From the NCBI GenBank assembly GCA_900542235.1, contig UQNB01000006.1, forward strand, positions 1 to 39,746: DNA of 39,746 nt, given 5' to 3'. Below the pieces are notes generated by a model. That model had not been told where the DNA came from and made no database searches. It worked only from the letters and a program-made list of their open reading frames with translations. The stretch comes from an uncultured Collinsella sp. (GTDB lineage Bacteria > Actinomycetota > Coriobacteriia > Coriobacteriales > Coriobacteriaceae). A program made the position numbers and the translations under genes. Positions 32,564 through 39,746 of the stretch are shown here, one piece after another; within the stretch, counting starts at the first letter, position 1, and the number at the start of each line of letters is the position of its first letter.

Positions 32564-32596
32564 GCCCGGCACCTCACTTGCGGTGAAGCGCCGGGC
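32564..32596 (-). terminator. stem-loop upstream of mreB, possible terminator
   Basis: A continuous 14-bp hairpin (GCCCGGC, G-U, CTTCAC; five-base loop CGCAA; GTGAGG, T, GCCGGGC) on the minus strand begins 23 nt past the TPR gene stop. The following bases TTGCGCTAG are not a true T-run, so it could be a weak terminator, a processing site, or an element of the mreB leader. Confidence 0.5.
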
Positions 32597-32618
32597 AAAG
32601 CTAAATCCCATAAGGTCA

Positions 32619-33923
32619 CTACTGGTTGTCAGCAGCCGAGAAATCCATATCGAGCGAGGAAACGGCCCAGCCGATATGATTGTCGGAGCGCACGAATTTG
32701 ACGGTGTACTCCTGCTCGCCGCCCTTGGACAGCGAAGCCTTGACCTTGGCAGTCGTCTCGGTCATGGACTGATCCATGCCCTCGACGGACACGGTGGCGC
32801 CCTGCGGAATCGAGGAGATGATCATCGACTTGGCGTCCTCGGACAGGCTCGAGGCCAGGCAAGACTCGGCCTTTGCGGTGTCACCGTCGCCGGCAGCCTG
32901 GAACAGATCGGTGATAACCGACTCCTGCGAGGGGAAGCCAAAGCCGCGCGTGTAGGCAAAGCCCAGACCGCCCGCAGCAATCAAAATGAGCAGAAGCAGC
33001 ACGATGAAGACTTTGAGACCCGTGTGGCGATGGCGACGACGGACCTTGGCCTGCTTACGATCCTGACGGTCCTGCTGGACCATCTCGGACTCTGACAGTG
33101 TAAAGAAGCCGGTGTCCGAGGGATCGGGCATAAACTGACCGGTCGCGCCCGTAGGATCGAGCGGATCGACGGCAGGAGCGTCCATCGCAGGCGCCGGAGC
33201 CGTGGCCATAGCCGTCTGGGCAGACAGCGCGGCAAGCGAATCGTGCACGCGGGCAAGCTCATCGGCCTGCTCGGAGGTAAGCTGGTAGATGCCATCGGCA
33301 GTAGCGGCGTTAAAGGCGTCGAGTGCGTCGGAGGGACGGCCGGCGGCAGAAAGCGCCTGACCCATGCCGGCGTTGAGCGCGCGCGTGTCGTCACGGGGAC
33401 CGGCAAAGTCGATAGCCGTACGGTAGGTCTCCACGGCATCCGCCGGACGGCCGAGCTTAATGAAGCAACGACCGAGCTCGCCGAGTGCGGCGGCAGGAGC
33501 CGGATTGGCGCCGTCGATGGCAGCCTGACGGAAGGCAGTACCTGCGTTGGCATAATCGCCCGACTGGAACAGCGCATTGCCCAGGCCCAGATAGGCCTTG
33601 AACGGCGTGGCATAGGAAGCATCCTGCGTAGCAGCAGAGAACGCCTGGGCGGCCGTCGTGTAGTCGCCCACGGCGGCGAGCGCCTTGCCGCGGTTGGTGA
33701 GCAGCGCGCCGCGCTTGCCGTAGGTGCCGTCGTTGAGGGCGGCAGCATAAGCCTCGGCGGCCTCGGCATACATGCCCAGGTGCATCAAGGCGTTGCCACG
33801 AAGGTGATCGGCCTCGCCCATAATCTCATCGGGAGTCTTTGCCGCCCCAAGCATCTGGGCTGCAGCGGAAAAATCACCCGCGCGGTAAGCGGCGCGGCCC
33901 TGTTGGATCAGCTGGCTATTCAA
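32619..33923 (-). CDS. TPR-repeat membrane protein
   Basis: No named family recognised. Residues 1-230 form about six tetratricopeptide-like helix pairs (for example QQGRAAYRAGDFSAAAQML and NALFQSGDYANAGTAFRQAA). An alanine/proline linker (about 235-300) ends in a basic patch (KVRRRHRHTGLK), followed by one membrane segment (about 304-324) and an outer domain of about 110 residues. The outer domain resembles small NTF2-like or lipoprotein-type modules, but this is a guess. Topology would be cytoplasmic TPR, external C-terminus. The start is TTG at 33923 with AAAGGGG six bases upstream, 11 nt from the cyclophilin gene, so they are probably one operon. Confidence 0.8.
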   Translation of the reverse strand: MNSQLIQQGRAAYRAGDFSAAAQMLGAAKTPDEIMGEADHLRGNALMHLGMYAEAAEAYAAALNDGTYGKRGALLTNRGKALAAVGDYTTAAQAFSAATQDASYATPFKAYLGLGNALFQSGDYANAGTAFRQAAIDGANPAPAAALGELGRCFIKLGRPADAVETYRTAIDFAGPRDDTRALNAGMGQALSAAGRPSDALDAFNAATADGIYQLTSEQADELARVHDSLAALSAQTAMATAPAPAMDAPAVDPLDPTGATGQFMPDPSDTGFFTLSESEMVQQDRQDRKQAKVRRRHRHTGLKVFIVLLLLILIAAGGLGFAYTRGFGFPSQESVITDLFQAAGDGDTAKAESCLASSLSEDAKSMIISSIPQGATVSVEGMDQSMTETTAKVKASLSKGGEQEYTVKFVRSDNHIGWAVSSLDMDFSAADNQ

Positions 33924-33934
33924 GGAAGTCCCCT

Positions 33935-34477
33935 TTACTCGTGAACGATCTCGACATGGACGATCTCGTCGCCGGCACGCAGCTGCGAAATCACATCGAG
34001 ACCCTCGACCGTGGTACCAAAGACGGTGTAACCGGAATCGAGGTTATGCTGGGCGCCCAGGCAGAAGTAGAACTGCGAACCCGCGGAATCGGGGTCCATG
34101 GAGCGTGCCATGGCAAGGGCACCATCGACATGGCTGTTGCGCGGATTGGTGGCAAACTCGCCCTTGATGCAGTAGCCGGGGCCACCGGTACCGGGCATGC
34201 CGTCGGGGCCCTCAAGACCAGCGGCGACGTCGGCGCCGGACATATCGCGGGTATTGGGGTCGCCGCCCTGGATGACAAAACCGGGCACATAGCGATGGAA
34301 CTTAAGGCCATCATAGAAGCCCATCGTGGAAAGCTCGCAGAAGTTCGCGACATGAATGGGAGCGCCCTCGCCGTCAAACTTGACCTTGATGGTACCCTTC
34401 GACGTCTCGATTACGGCGCACTCGTCGCCGACAAGCTGATACTCGGGCGTGTAGAGCTCTTTCTTAAAACCAAACAT
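33935..34477 (-). CDS. cyclophilin-type peptidyl-prolyl isomerase
   Basis: Catalyses proline cis-trans isomerisation to help protein folding. The active-site segment FHRYVPGFVIQGGDP holds the catalytic arginine, followed by ALAMARSMDPDSAGSQFYFCL and the LDSGYTVFGTTVEGLDV end. The 180 residues have no signal peptide, so it is probably cytoplasmic. The N-terminal 30 residues (MFGFKKELYTPEYQL) are a small addition before the domain. The ATG at 34477 has AAGG six bases upstream. A good promoter lies just before it. Confidence 0.93.
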   Translation of the reverse strand: MFGFKKELYTPEYQLVGDECAVIETSKGTIKVKFDGEGAPIHVANFCELSTMGFYDGLKFHRYVPGFVIQGGDPNTRDMSGADVAAGLEGPDGMPGTGGPGYCIKGEFATNPRNSHVDGALAMARSMDPDSAGSQFYFCLGAQHNLDSGYTVFGTTVEGLDVISQLRAGDEIVHVEIVHE

Positions 34478-34516
34478 GTGGTTCCTTCCTCGTGCGTTTA
34501 AAGCATATTTGTACGA

Positions 34517-34546
34517 ATTGTAGCAATAAGCACGGGCTTACATCAA
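34517..34546 (-). promoter_or_regulatory. cyclophilin-TPR operon promoter
   Basis: TACAAT (34517-34522) lies 18 bp after TTGATG (34541-34546) on the minus strand. Transcription would start near 34510, about 33 nt before the cyclophilin start codon. Confidence 0.65.
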
Positions 34547-34584
34547 TTGCGCACGTAGGTTATGCCGACTATGGCGAACTAATT

Positions 34585-35727
34585 TTAGAAACGCTGCTGC
34601 GGCTTCCAGGAACCCACATTGGCGTCGTACTGGTTCAGCGCGTTGTTGCCACCCTGCGCGATGGGCGCCAGGATCTCGCTTTGGTGGGAACTCATCGACT
34701 CGCCATCGGGAATGGCCAGCGAGATGTCCCAGCTCTGGCAGATCACGTCGACGCGCTCATACATCCACTCGGCAAGCTGCTTTAAGTGGGCGATGTCGTC
34801 CGCATAGACCGTATCGTCCTGTACTTTCAGGTTGTTAAGCTCATCTTGCGTCTTTTTGATCTGGTCGCGCAGGGCGTAGGCACTCTGCGACAGCTCCTGA
34901 CGGGTGGACAGCGGCGTTCGGAGATAGCCGTTGTTAAAGGAATCGATGACCTCGCCGATCTGGTCTTCGTCAGCGTAGGACACGATGGTCTGATACAGAC
35001 CGTCGAGCCTGGTATAGAGCTGATCATCGGTGAGCACGGTTTCTTCCTGGACCACCTCGGCAGAATCGTCCTGCTTGGTATCGTCCTCAGTGGCCTCGCC
35101 CTTTTGGCGCGTGGGGAAGGTCGTCTGCGCGGCCTGGCCAAACTGGTCGTAGAAGCCAGGCATGACACCCATGGGATCGGTCGTCACGAACCAATAGGCA
35201 CCGCCGCAAACGACGGCAAGGACCGCGATGACGATAAGCGGCTTGGGAATATGACGCTTGTGCTTGTGATAGGCATCCTCGTCGGGGTGCACCTTGCGCT
35301 TGGGTTTTTGAGCATCGTCATGCAGGGAAACGGGCATGGGAATATCGACCTTGGGGATACCGAAATCCTTATCGAAAGCTGGCAGCACGCAGGTCTCATT
35401 GGGGTCGGCGGCGTCTGAGAGCACTGCAGCGGCAGAGGTCGGCGCATGAGGCACCTCGGTATCGATCTGCTCTTGCGTTAGGCGCGGAAAGCCCGCCGTG
35501 CGGCCCGCTGCCAGGTCGGATGCGGCCGCGTCCTCGGAGAGGATACCCGGAGCGGGGCGTCCGCATTTGGGGCACGTACGATCATGCGGAGAAAGACGGG
35601 CACCGCAGCCCTCACAGAACACGAACTCGGTGTGCTCCGGACCATCGCCCGGACCCACGTAGGCGTTGCAGTAAGGGCAGAACGAGGCGCCGTCCTCGAT
35701 AGTCTTAAGGCAATGCGGGCAGATCAC
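34585..35727 (-). CDS. double zinc-ribbon membrane protein of unknown function
   Basis: Two N-terminal zinc ribbons are evident from C3-x2-C6 with C17-x2-C20, and C38-x2-C41 with C52-x2-C55 (counted from the chosen start). A variable linker leads to a basic stretch (KHKRHIPK) and one membrane segment (about 162-181), then an outer region of about 200 residues with heptad-like helices (QSAYALRDQIKKTQDELNN). This topology, cytoplasmic ribbons with an external helical domain, is seen in many uncharacterised Gram-positive proteins. I chose the GTG at 35727 with GAGG five bases upstream; the TTG at 35757 has no ribosome site. The protein has 380 residues and function is unknown. Confidence 0.8.
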   Translation of the reverse strand: MICPHCLKTIEDGASFCPYCNAYVGPGDGPEHTEFVFCEGCGARLSPHDRTCPKCGRPAPGILSEDAAASDLAAGRTAGFPRLTQEQIDTEVPHAPTSAAAVLSDAADPNETCVLPAFDKDFGIPKVDIPMPVSLHDDAQKPKRKVHPDEDAYHKHKRHIPKPLIVIAVLAVVCGGAYWFVTTDPMGVMPGFYDQFGQAAQTTFPTRQKGEATEDDTKQDDSAEVVQEETVLTDDQLYTRLDGLYQTIVSYADEDQIGEVIDSFNNGYLRTPLSTRQELSQSAYALRDQIKKTQDELNNLKVQDDTVYADDIAHLKQLAEWMYERVDVICQSWDISLAIPDGESMSSHQSEILAPIAQGGNNALNQYDANVGSWKPQQRF

Positions 35728-35830
35728 GGCATCCTCTTTTCGAAGCAATTCAAACAATCGAGGTTAGAGCATAACATCGCCACGGCCCCACAGGAGCAAG
35801 GCACCAATTCAACATCGGCAGGGTGCGTAG

Positions 35831-38554
35831 TTACTTCTTCTTTTTGCTTGGCATCGAGACTTTGATGCCTTGGGCGGACTTGGTTACGCGAGAGCGCTTG
35901 GCTCCGCTACCCTCCTTTTTCTTGGGCTGGGCCTGGGCCACGCCCTCGAGTGCGCGGGCCTCGGCCTCGCGAGCGGTGCGATCTTCGCGGCGCTGCGCCA
36001 TGTCGGCGGCGACGCGCTTGGCAAAACGCTCGGCCGTCGAACCCGTCGAGCTCACCTTGCCGCCACCGCGACCCAGGTGGACGCGCACACCGCGGCCAAA
36101 ACCAGTTGCGGCATGACGACGACGCGGCTTGAGCGAATCCATCATCGTGGCGAGCTTAAAGAACACCGAGCAGGTAAAGACCACGATGACAGCCAAGATT
36201 ACCATCTGGCCCATCGACAGGTTGGCAATAGACAGCAGCTCCGGGAATCCGATAACGCCCACCAGGATGCCGGCGACAACAAACACGAAGAGCACCACAC
36301 GTAAGGGCGTGAGAGGCTGCGAGATGCGCCAGATCAGGCTGACGCTCGCCGCGCACGACGTAAGCAGGCACATCGTAGACAGCGTGAGCTGGCTAAAGCC
36401 AAACACGCGCGCCACAAAGATATCGAGCGCCGCGGCCAAAATGACCGCAATCGACGCCGGCAGTGCCCGCTTGAGCACGTTCGTCAGGAACGACCCCTTC
36501 ACGCGAGCATTGTTGGGCTCCAGGCCCAACACAAAGCCCGGCGCGCCGATGCAGAAGAAGTTGATGAGCGTCATCTGAATCGGCTCGAAAGGGTACGGCG
36601 GCAGCGCGATGCACAGCGCCGCCAGGCCCATCGAGAACAGCGTCTTAGTCAGGAACAGCGAAGCCGAACGCTGCAGGTTGTTGATGGAGCGACGGCCCTC
36701 GGCCACCACGGCGGGCATCGAGGCAAAGTCGTTGTCGACGAGCACGATCTCGGCCACGTTACGCGCGGCATCGGAGCCGGCCGCCATGGCCACGGAGCAG
36801 TCGGCCTCCTTGAGCGCCAGCACGTCGTTGACGCCGTCGCCTGTCATGGCCACGGTGTGCTCGCGGCGCTTGAGCGCCTGCACGAGCTCGCGCTTCTGCT
36901 GCGGGGTCACACGACCAAAGACATGGTAGCGGTCCACTGCGGCATCGAGCTTGGCCGGCGTATCGAGCGTCGTGGCGTCCACATAAGCGTCCGCCCCCGG
37001 CACGCCCACCACGCGCGCGATCGACGACACCGTACGCGGGTCGTCGCCACTGATCACGTTGAGCGTCACGCCCTGCTCGTTAAAGTAGCCGATGGTCTCG
37101 GCCGCCGAGGTACGGATCTCGTCGCGGATGGTCACAAAGCCCACAGGCTCGGCCTCGCCCACCATATCGCCATCGGGCGTAAAGCCGTCAACGCGCGCCA
37201 CCACGAGCACGCGGCAGGTATCGGCAAGCTCGGCGACACGGTTCTCGACCTGCGAAAACACACGATCAGAGAGCACAAACTGCGCGGCGCCCATTACGTA
37301 GGAGCCCTGCGCAAACGAAGCGCCACTCCATTTTTTAGACGACGAGAACGGAATGACCGACAGCGGTTCAGACACCTCGACCGGGCGATCGGCGTAATAG
37401 TTGAGCAGCGCCTGGCAGGTCTCGTTGGCATCGGCCGAAGTCGCACGCGCGACGTTAGCAAGGGCAAAATCGAGCACCGTGGTATCGACGGGAACAGCCG
37501 CCTCGTTCTCCCCCACGCCCAAGGCAACGCCCTCAACCGGCAGCGGATAGGTACCCTCGACCTCCATGCGACCCGACGTGATGGTGCCCGTCTTGTCCAG
37601 GCACAGTACGTCGACGCGAGCGAGCGTCTCGATGCAGTAGAGCTGCTGCGCCAGAACCTTGCGGCGGGCCAGGCGCACCGTGGCGATGGCGAGCACCGAC
37701 GAGGTCAGCAGCACCAGGCCCTGCGGAATCATGCCCAGCAGGGCGCCCACCGTGGACAGCAGCGCCGACGAAGGCACGCGGCCGGCCAGCAGCTCGGAGA
37801 AGCACCAGGAAAGCGCGCTATCGCCCGGGGTTCCCGCGGCATCCCACAGCTCGCTCACACTCGAGGCAAACAACGCCAAACCGAGCGGGATCATGATGAT
37901 GCTCGCAAAGCGCACAATGGCGTTCAGCGCGTTCATGATCTCGGAATTGACCTTTTTGACGTACTTGGCCTCGTTATTAATTTTGGCCACGTAGTTGTCG
38001 GCGCCGACATGGATCACGCGGGCGCGCAGCAGACCTGAGTCGATAAAGCTACCGCTCATGAGCTCGGAGCCGGGCTGCTTCTTAATAAGGTCGCTCTCGC
38101 CCGTCAGCAGGCTCTCGTTCACGAGCGCCTCGCCCGAAACCACCACGGCGTCGGCGGGAATCTGGTCACCGCGCCCCAAGCGGATAATGTCGTCGAGCAC
38201 GATCTGGTCCAGGTCGAGCTCCACCTCAGCGCCGTCGCGCACCGCGATGGCCTTCTTGGAGGTCAGCAGCGTGAGCTTATCGACCATCTTCTTGGAACGC
38301 ATGGACTGAATGACGCCAATAGCGGTGTTCAAGAACACCACGAACAGGAACGTCAGATTCTTAAACGAACCGGTCAAAATGACCAGGAAAGCCAAGATCA
38401 CGTTGATCAAATTGAACAGCGTGCAGAGGTTCTCGATGATGAGCTCTTTGACCGACTTGGTCTTGAGTTCCATGTTGCGGTTGATTTTACCGGCGGCGAT
38501 ACGCTCCTCGACCTCGGCGGTTGAGAGTCCGCGCTCGATATCCGTTGCTGCCAT
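35831..38554 (-). CDS. P-type cation-transporting ATPase (CtpE-like)
   Basis: Ion pump energised by ATP. From the chosen start, the actuator loop LTGES is at 150-154, the phosphorylated aspartate is D320 in DKTGT, and TGDGVNDVLALKEADCSVAM is the hinge motif. The membrane motif reads GMIPQGLVLL where many pumps have PEGL. Overall it resembles the mycobacterial CtpE calcium-uptake group, but the transported ion cannot be read from the sequence. The C-terminus continues about 100 residues past the last membrane segment as a basic tail ending in SKKKK, unusual for the family. I chose the ATG at 38554 (907 residues); ATG 38566 and GTG 38569 are close alternatives. It follows the tRNA-Arg terminator by about 30 bp. 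Confidence 0.92.
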   Translation of the reverse strand: MAATDIERGLSTAEVEERIAAGKINRNMELKTKSVKELIIENLCTLFNLINVILAFLVILTGSFKNLTFLFVVFLNTAIGVIQSMRSKKMVDKLTLLTSKKAIAVRDGAEVELDLDQIVLDDIIRLGRGDQIPADAVVVSGEALVNESLLTGESDLIKKQPGSELMSGSFIDSGLLRARVIHVGADNYVAKINNEAKYVKKVNSEIMNALNAIVRFASIIMIPLGLALFASSVSELWDAAGTPGDSALSWCFSELLAGRVPSSALLSTVGALLGMIPQGLVLLTSSVLAIATVRLARRKVLAQQLYCIETLARVDVLCLDKTGTITSGRMEVEGTYPLPVEGVALGVGENEAAVPVDTTVLDFALANVARATSADANETCQALLNYYADRPVEVSEPLSVIPFSSSKKWSGASFAQGSYVMGAAQFVLSDRVFSQVENRVAELADTCRVLVVARVDGFTPDGDMVGEAEPVGFVTIRDEIRTSAAETIGYFNEQGVTLNVISGDDPRTVSSIARVVGVPGADAYVDATTLDTPAKLDAAVDRYHVFGRVTPQQKRELVQALKRREHTVAMTGDGVNDVLALKEADCSVAMAAGSDAARNVAEIVLVDNDFASMPAVVAEGRRSINNLQRSASLFLTKTLFSMGLAALCIALPPYPFEPIQMTLINFFCIGAPGFVLGLEPNNARVKGSFLTNVLKRALPASIAVILAAALDIFVARVFGFSQLTLSTMCLLTSCAASVSLIWRISQPLTPLRVVLFVFVVAGILVGVIGFPELLSIANLSMGQMVILAVIVVFTCSVFFKLATMMDSLKPRRRHAATGFGRGVRVHLGRGGGKVSSTGSTAERFAKRVAADMAQRREDRTAREAEARALEGVAQAQPKKKEGSGAKRSRVTKSAQGIKVSMPSKKKK

Positions 38555-38584
38555 ACCACGTCCCATCACGTCGCGTCGGTATAA

Positions 38585-38619
38585 GAAAAACCGCCCGGAC
38601 CATGCGAGGTTCGGACGGT
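38585..38619 (-). terminator. tRNA-Arg intrinsic terminator
   Basis: A 12-bp stem (ACCGTCCGAACC with GGTCCGGGCGGT, one G-U and one A-C mismatch), a six-base loop and five T on the minus strand, 12 nt past the encoded CCA of the tRNA. Confidence 0.88.
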
Positions 38620-38630
38620 CTTACGTTCGA

Positions 38631-38707
38631 TGGTGCCCCATGTTGGATTCGAACCAACGGCCTTCTGCTCCGGAGGCAGACGCTCTAATCCCCTGAGCTA
38701 ATAGGGC
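38631..38707 (-). tRNA. tRNA-Arg (anticodon CCG)
   Basis: A full cloverleaf can be folded by eye: acceptor GCCCTAT with ATGGGGC (one G-U), D-stem GCTC/GAGC, anticodon stem TCTGC/GCAGA with loop CTCCGGA, and T-stem GTTGG/CCAAC with loop TTCGAAT. The anticodon CCG reads arginine codon CGG. The discriminator base is A and the CCA end is encoded (38631-38633). Single gene, not part of a cluster. Confidence 0.95.
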
Positions 38708-38718
38708 CAACGTTTGGC

Positions 38719-38748
38719 ATTATACCCAAGTGCACCACGGGCTATCAA
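38719..38748 (-). promoter_or_regulatory. tRNA-Arg promoter
   Basis: A consensus TATAAT (38719-38724) lies 18 bp after TTGATA (38743-38748) on the minus strand. Transcription would begin about 5 nt before the tRNA. No stable-RNA discriminator run of G or C is obvious. Confidence 0.8.
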
Positions 38749-38790
38749 AATAAAAGAAAAAGCTTTGCAATTCCGAGGAAGACGCGGCGC

Positions 38791-38878
38791 AACGGCCCAC
38801 TTTAGAAGGCAAAAGCGAGTCAGATAGTATAAACTCTCATGCACCATATATACACGGCTCGCGATGCGGGCCGTTTTT
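38791..38878 (+). promoter_or_regulatory. possible attenuator in the aroF leader
   Basis: ACGGCTCGC (38854-38862) pairs with GCGGGCCGT (38866-38874) and is followed by T to 38878, a plus-strand terminator-like hairpin 33 nt before aroF. AACGGCCC (38791-38798) is a perfect complement of GGGCCGTT (38868-38875) and could form a competing antiterminator. A -10 candidate (TAGTAT/TATAAA, 38825-38833) lies between these elements, so the competing fold needs a start point upstream of 38791, which I cannot identify. A 20-codon frame (38839-38901) with one Phe and two Tyr codons spans the hairpin. Confidence 0.4.
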
Positions 38879-38911
38879 GCAAAAGTTATCCATCGAGGTG
38901 AGAGGCACACC

Positions 38912-39746
38912 ATGATTGCAATTTTAAAGCAGAGCGCCAGCGACGAGGCCGTCGGCCATATCGTCAGCTGGATTGAGAAAAAGGGCCTGAAGACCGATGT
39001 CTCGCGCGGCGAGAATGAGACGATTATCGGCCTGGTGGGCGATACGACCAAGATCGACCCGTTCCTGCTCGAGTCCATGGATGTCGTCGAGCGCGTGCAG
39101 CGCGTCTCCGAGCCGTTCAAGCGCGCCAACCGCAAGTTCCACCCCGAGGACTCCGTCATCGACTGCGGTCACGGCGTCAAGATCGGCGGCGACCAGTTCC
39201 AGGTCATCGCCGGTCCCTGCTCCGTCGAGGGCGAGAACCTCATCCGCATCGCACGCCGCGTGAAGGCCGCCGGCGCCACGATGCTGCGCGGCGGTGCCTA
39301 CAAGCCCCGCACCTCCCCCTACGCCTACCAGGGCATGGGCCCCGCCGGCCTCGACCTGCTGTGCGAGGCGTCTGCCGAGCTCGACATGCCGATCGTCACC
39401 GAGATCATGGATCCACGCGACGTGCAGGTCTTCTTGGACAAGAAGATTGACGTCATGCAGATCGGCGCCCGCAACGCCCAGAACTTCCCCCTGCTCAAGG
39501 AGGTCGGCAAGACCCAAACCCCGATTCTGCTCAAGCGCGGCATGTCCGGCACGATCGACGAGCTGCTTATGGCAGCCGAGTACATCATGAGCGAGGGCAA
39601 CGACAACGTCATCCTGTGCGAGCGCGGTATCCGCACCTTCGAGACCCGCACCCGCAACACCTTCGACCTTAACGCCGTGCCGGTGCTGCACCACCTGTCG
39701 CACCTGCCCGTCGTCGCCGACCCCAGCCACGCCACCGGCTACACCC
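38912..39746 (+). CDS. aroF: 3-deoxy-7-phosphoheptulonate (DAHP) synthase, incomplete at the window edge
   Basis: First enzyme of the shikimate pathway, joining PEP and erythrose 4-phosphate. It is a type I-beta form: an N-terminal ferredoxin-like domain (1 to about 70, used for feedback control in relatives such as Thermotoga) precedes the barrel. Catalytic segments are VIAGPCSVEGEN (C103, metal ligand), LRGGAYKPRTSPYAYQG, LLKRGMSGTIDELL, ILCERGIRTFE and VADPSHATGY. The ATG at 38912 has AGAGG six bases upstream. The frame is open to 39746, giving 278 visible codons of about 340 expected. A long open frame on the opposite strand is a shadow. Confidence 0.95.
   Translation, partial: MIAILKQSASDEAVGHIVSWIEKKGLKTDVSRGENETIIGLVGDTTKIDPFLLESMDVVERVQRVSEPFKRANRKFHPEDSVIDCGHGVKIGGDQFQVIAGPCSVEGENLIRIARRVKAAGATMLRGGAYKPRTSPYAYQGMGPAGLDLLCEASAELDMPIVTEIMDPRDVQVFLDKKIDVMQIGARNAQNFPLLKEVGKTQTPILLKRGMSGTIDELLMAAEYIMSEGNDNVILCERGIRTFETRTRNTFDLNAVPVLHHLSHLPVVADPSHATGYT

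Noticed and set aside
38924..39730. Minus-strand 268-codon open frame at the right edge
   Set aside because: It is opposite to aroF, whose plus-strand frame carries all DAHP synthase motifs and is simply cut by the window end.

Overview
This window reads as a high-GC bacterial chromosome segment, most likely from a Coriobacteriia (Actinomycetota) gut bacterium of the Collinsella type. That is an inference from base composition, from frequent TTG and GTG starts behind strong Shine-Dalgarno (SD) sites, and from gene order; no marker gene here fixes the genus. Almost everything is on the minus strand. Only dinB and the incomplete aroF at the right edge read on plus. The content is mostly housekeeping, with one small mobile unit.

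Layout, left to right (minus genes are transcribed right to left). (1) 65-5274: yraN-comM-dprA-trmFO-xerC, a tightly coupled operon for DNA uptake and processing, tRNA modification and recombination. (2) 5464-6687: rnhB and rplS, each followed by its own terminator. (3) 6898-10821: pyruvate phosphate dikinase and its regulatory kinase/phosphotransferase, separated by about 300 bp holding a repeat palindrome and a cluster of GGTAAA motifs. (4) 10856-13867: glyQ-glyS. (5) 13927-16417: rpsP-khpA-rimM-trmD-lepB, a classic ribosome-maturation operon. (6) 16658-17872: dinB (plus). (7) 17908-18828: a REP-associated tyrosine transposase (RAYT) gene bracketed by two inverted 35-bp palindromes; a third copy lies 8 kb away at 9901-9935. 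(8) 18828-25584: rplU-rpmA-obg-nadD-yqeK-rsfS, preceded by a radical-SAM pair. (9) 25595-32503: mreB-mreC-mreD-mrdA-rodA plus a DUF697-like gene, the rod-shape elongation machinery. (10) 32619-35727: a TPR membrane protein, a cyclophilin and a double zinc-ribbon membrane protein. (11) 35831-38554: a P-type cation ATPase. (12) 38631-38707: tRNA-Arg(CCG) with a clear promoter and terminator. (13) 38912 to the edge: a DAHP synthase with an attenuator-like leader.

The most interesting signals are the RAYT gene with cognate palindromes placed at stop codons, the xerC reading frame whose only well-placed start is an ATA locked into the trmFO stop codon, a terminator-like hairpin directly before the obg ribosome site, a possible attenuator before aroF, and the GGTAAA array upstream of ppdK. 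I see no CRISPR array, prophage or recognisable defence locus.
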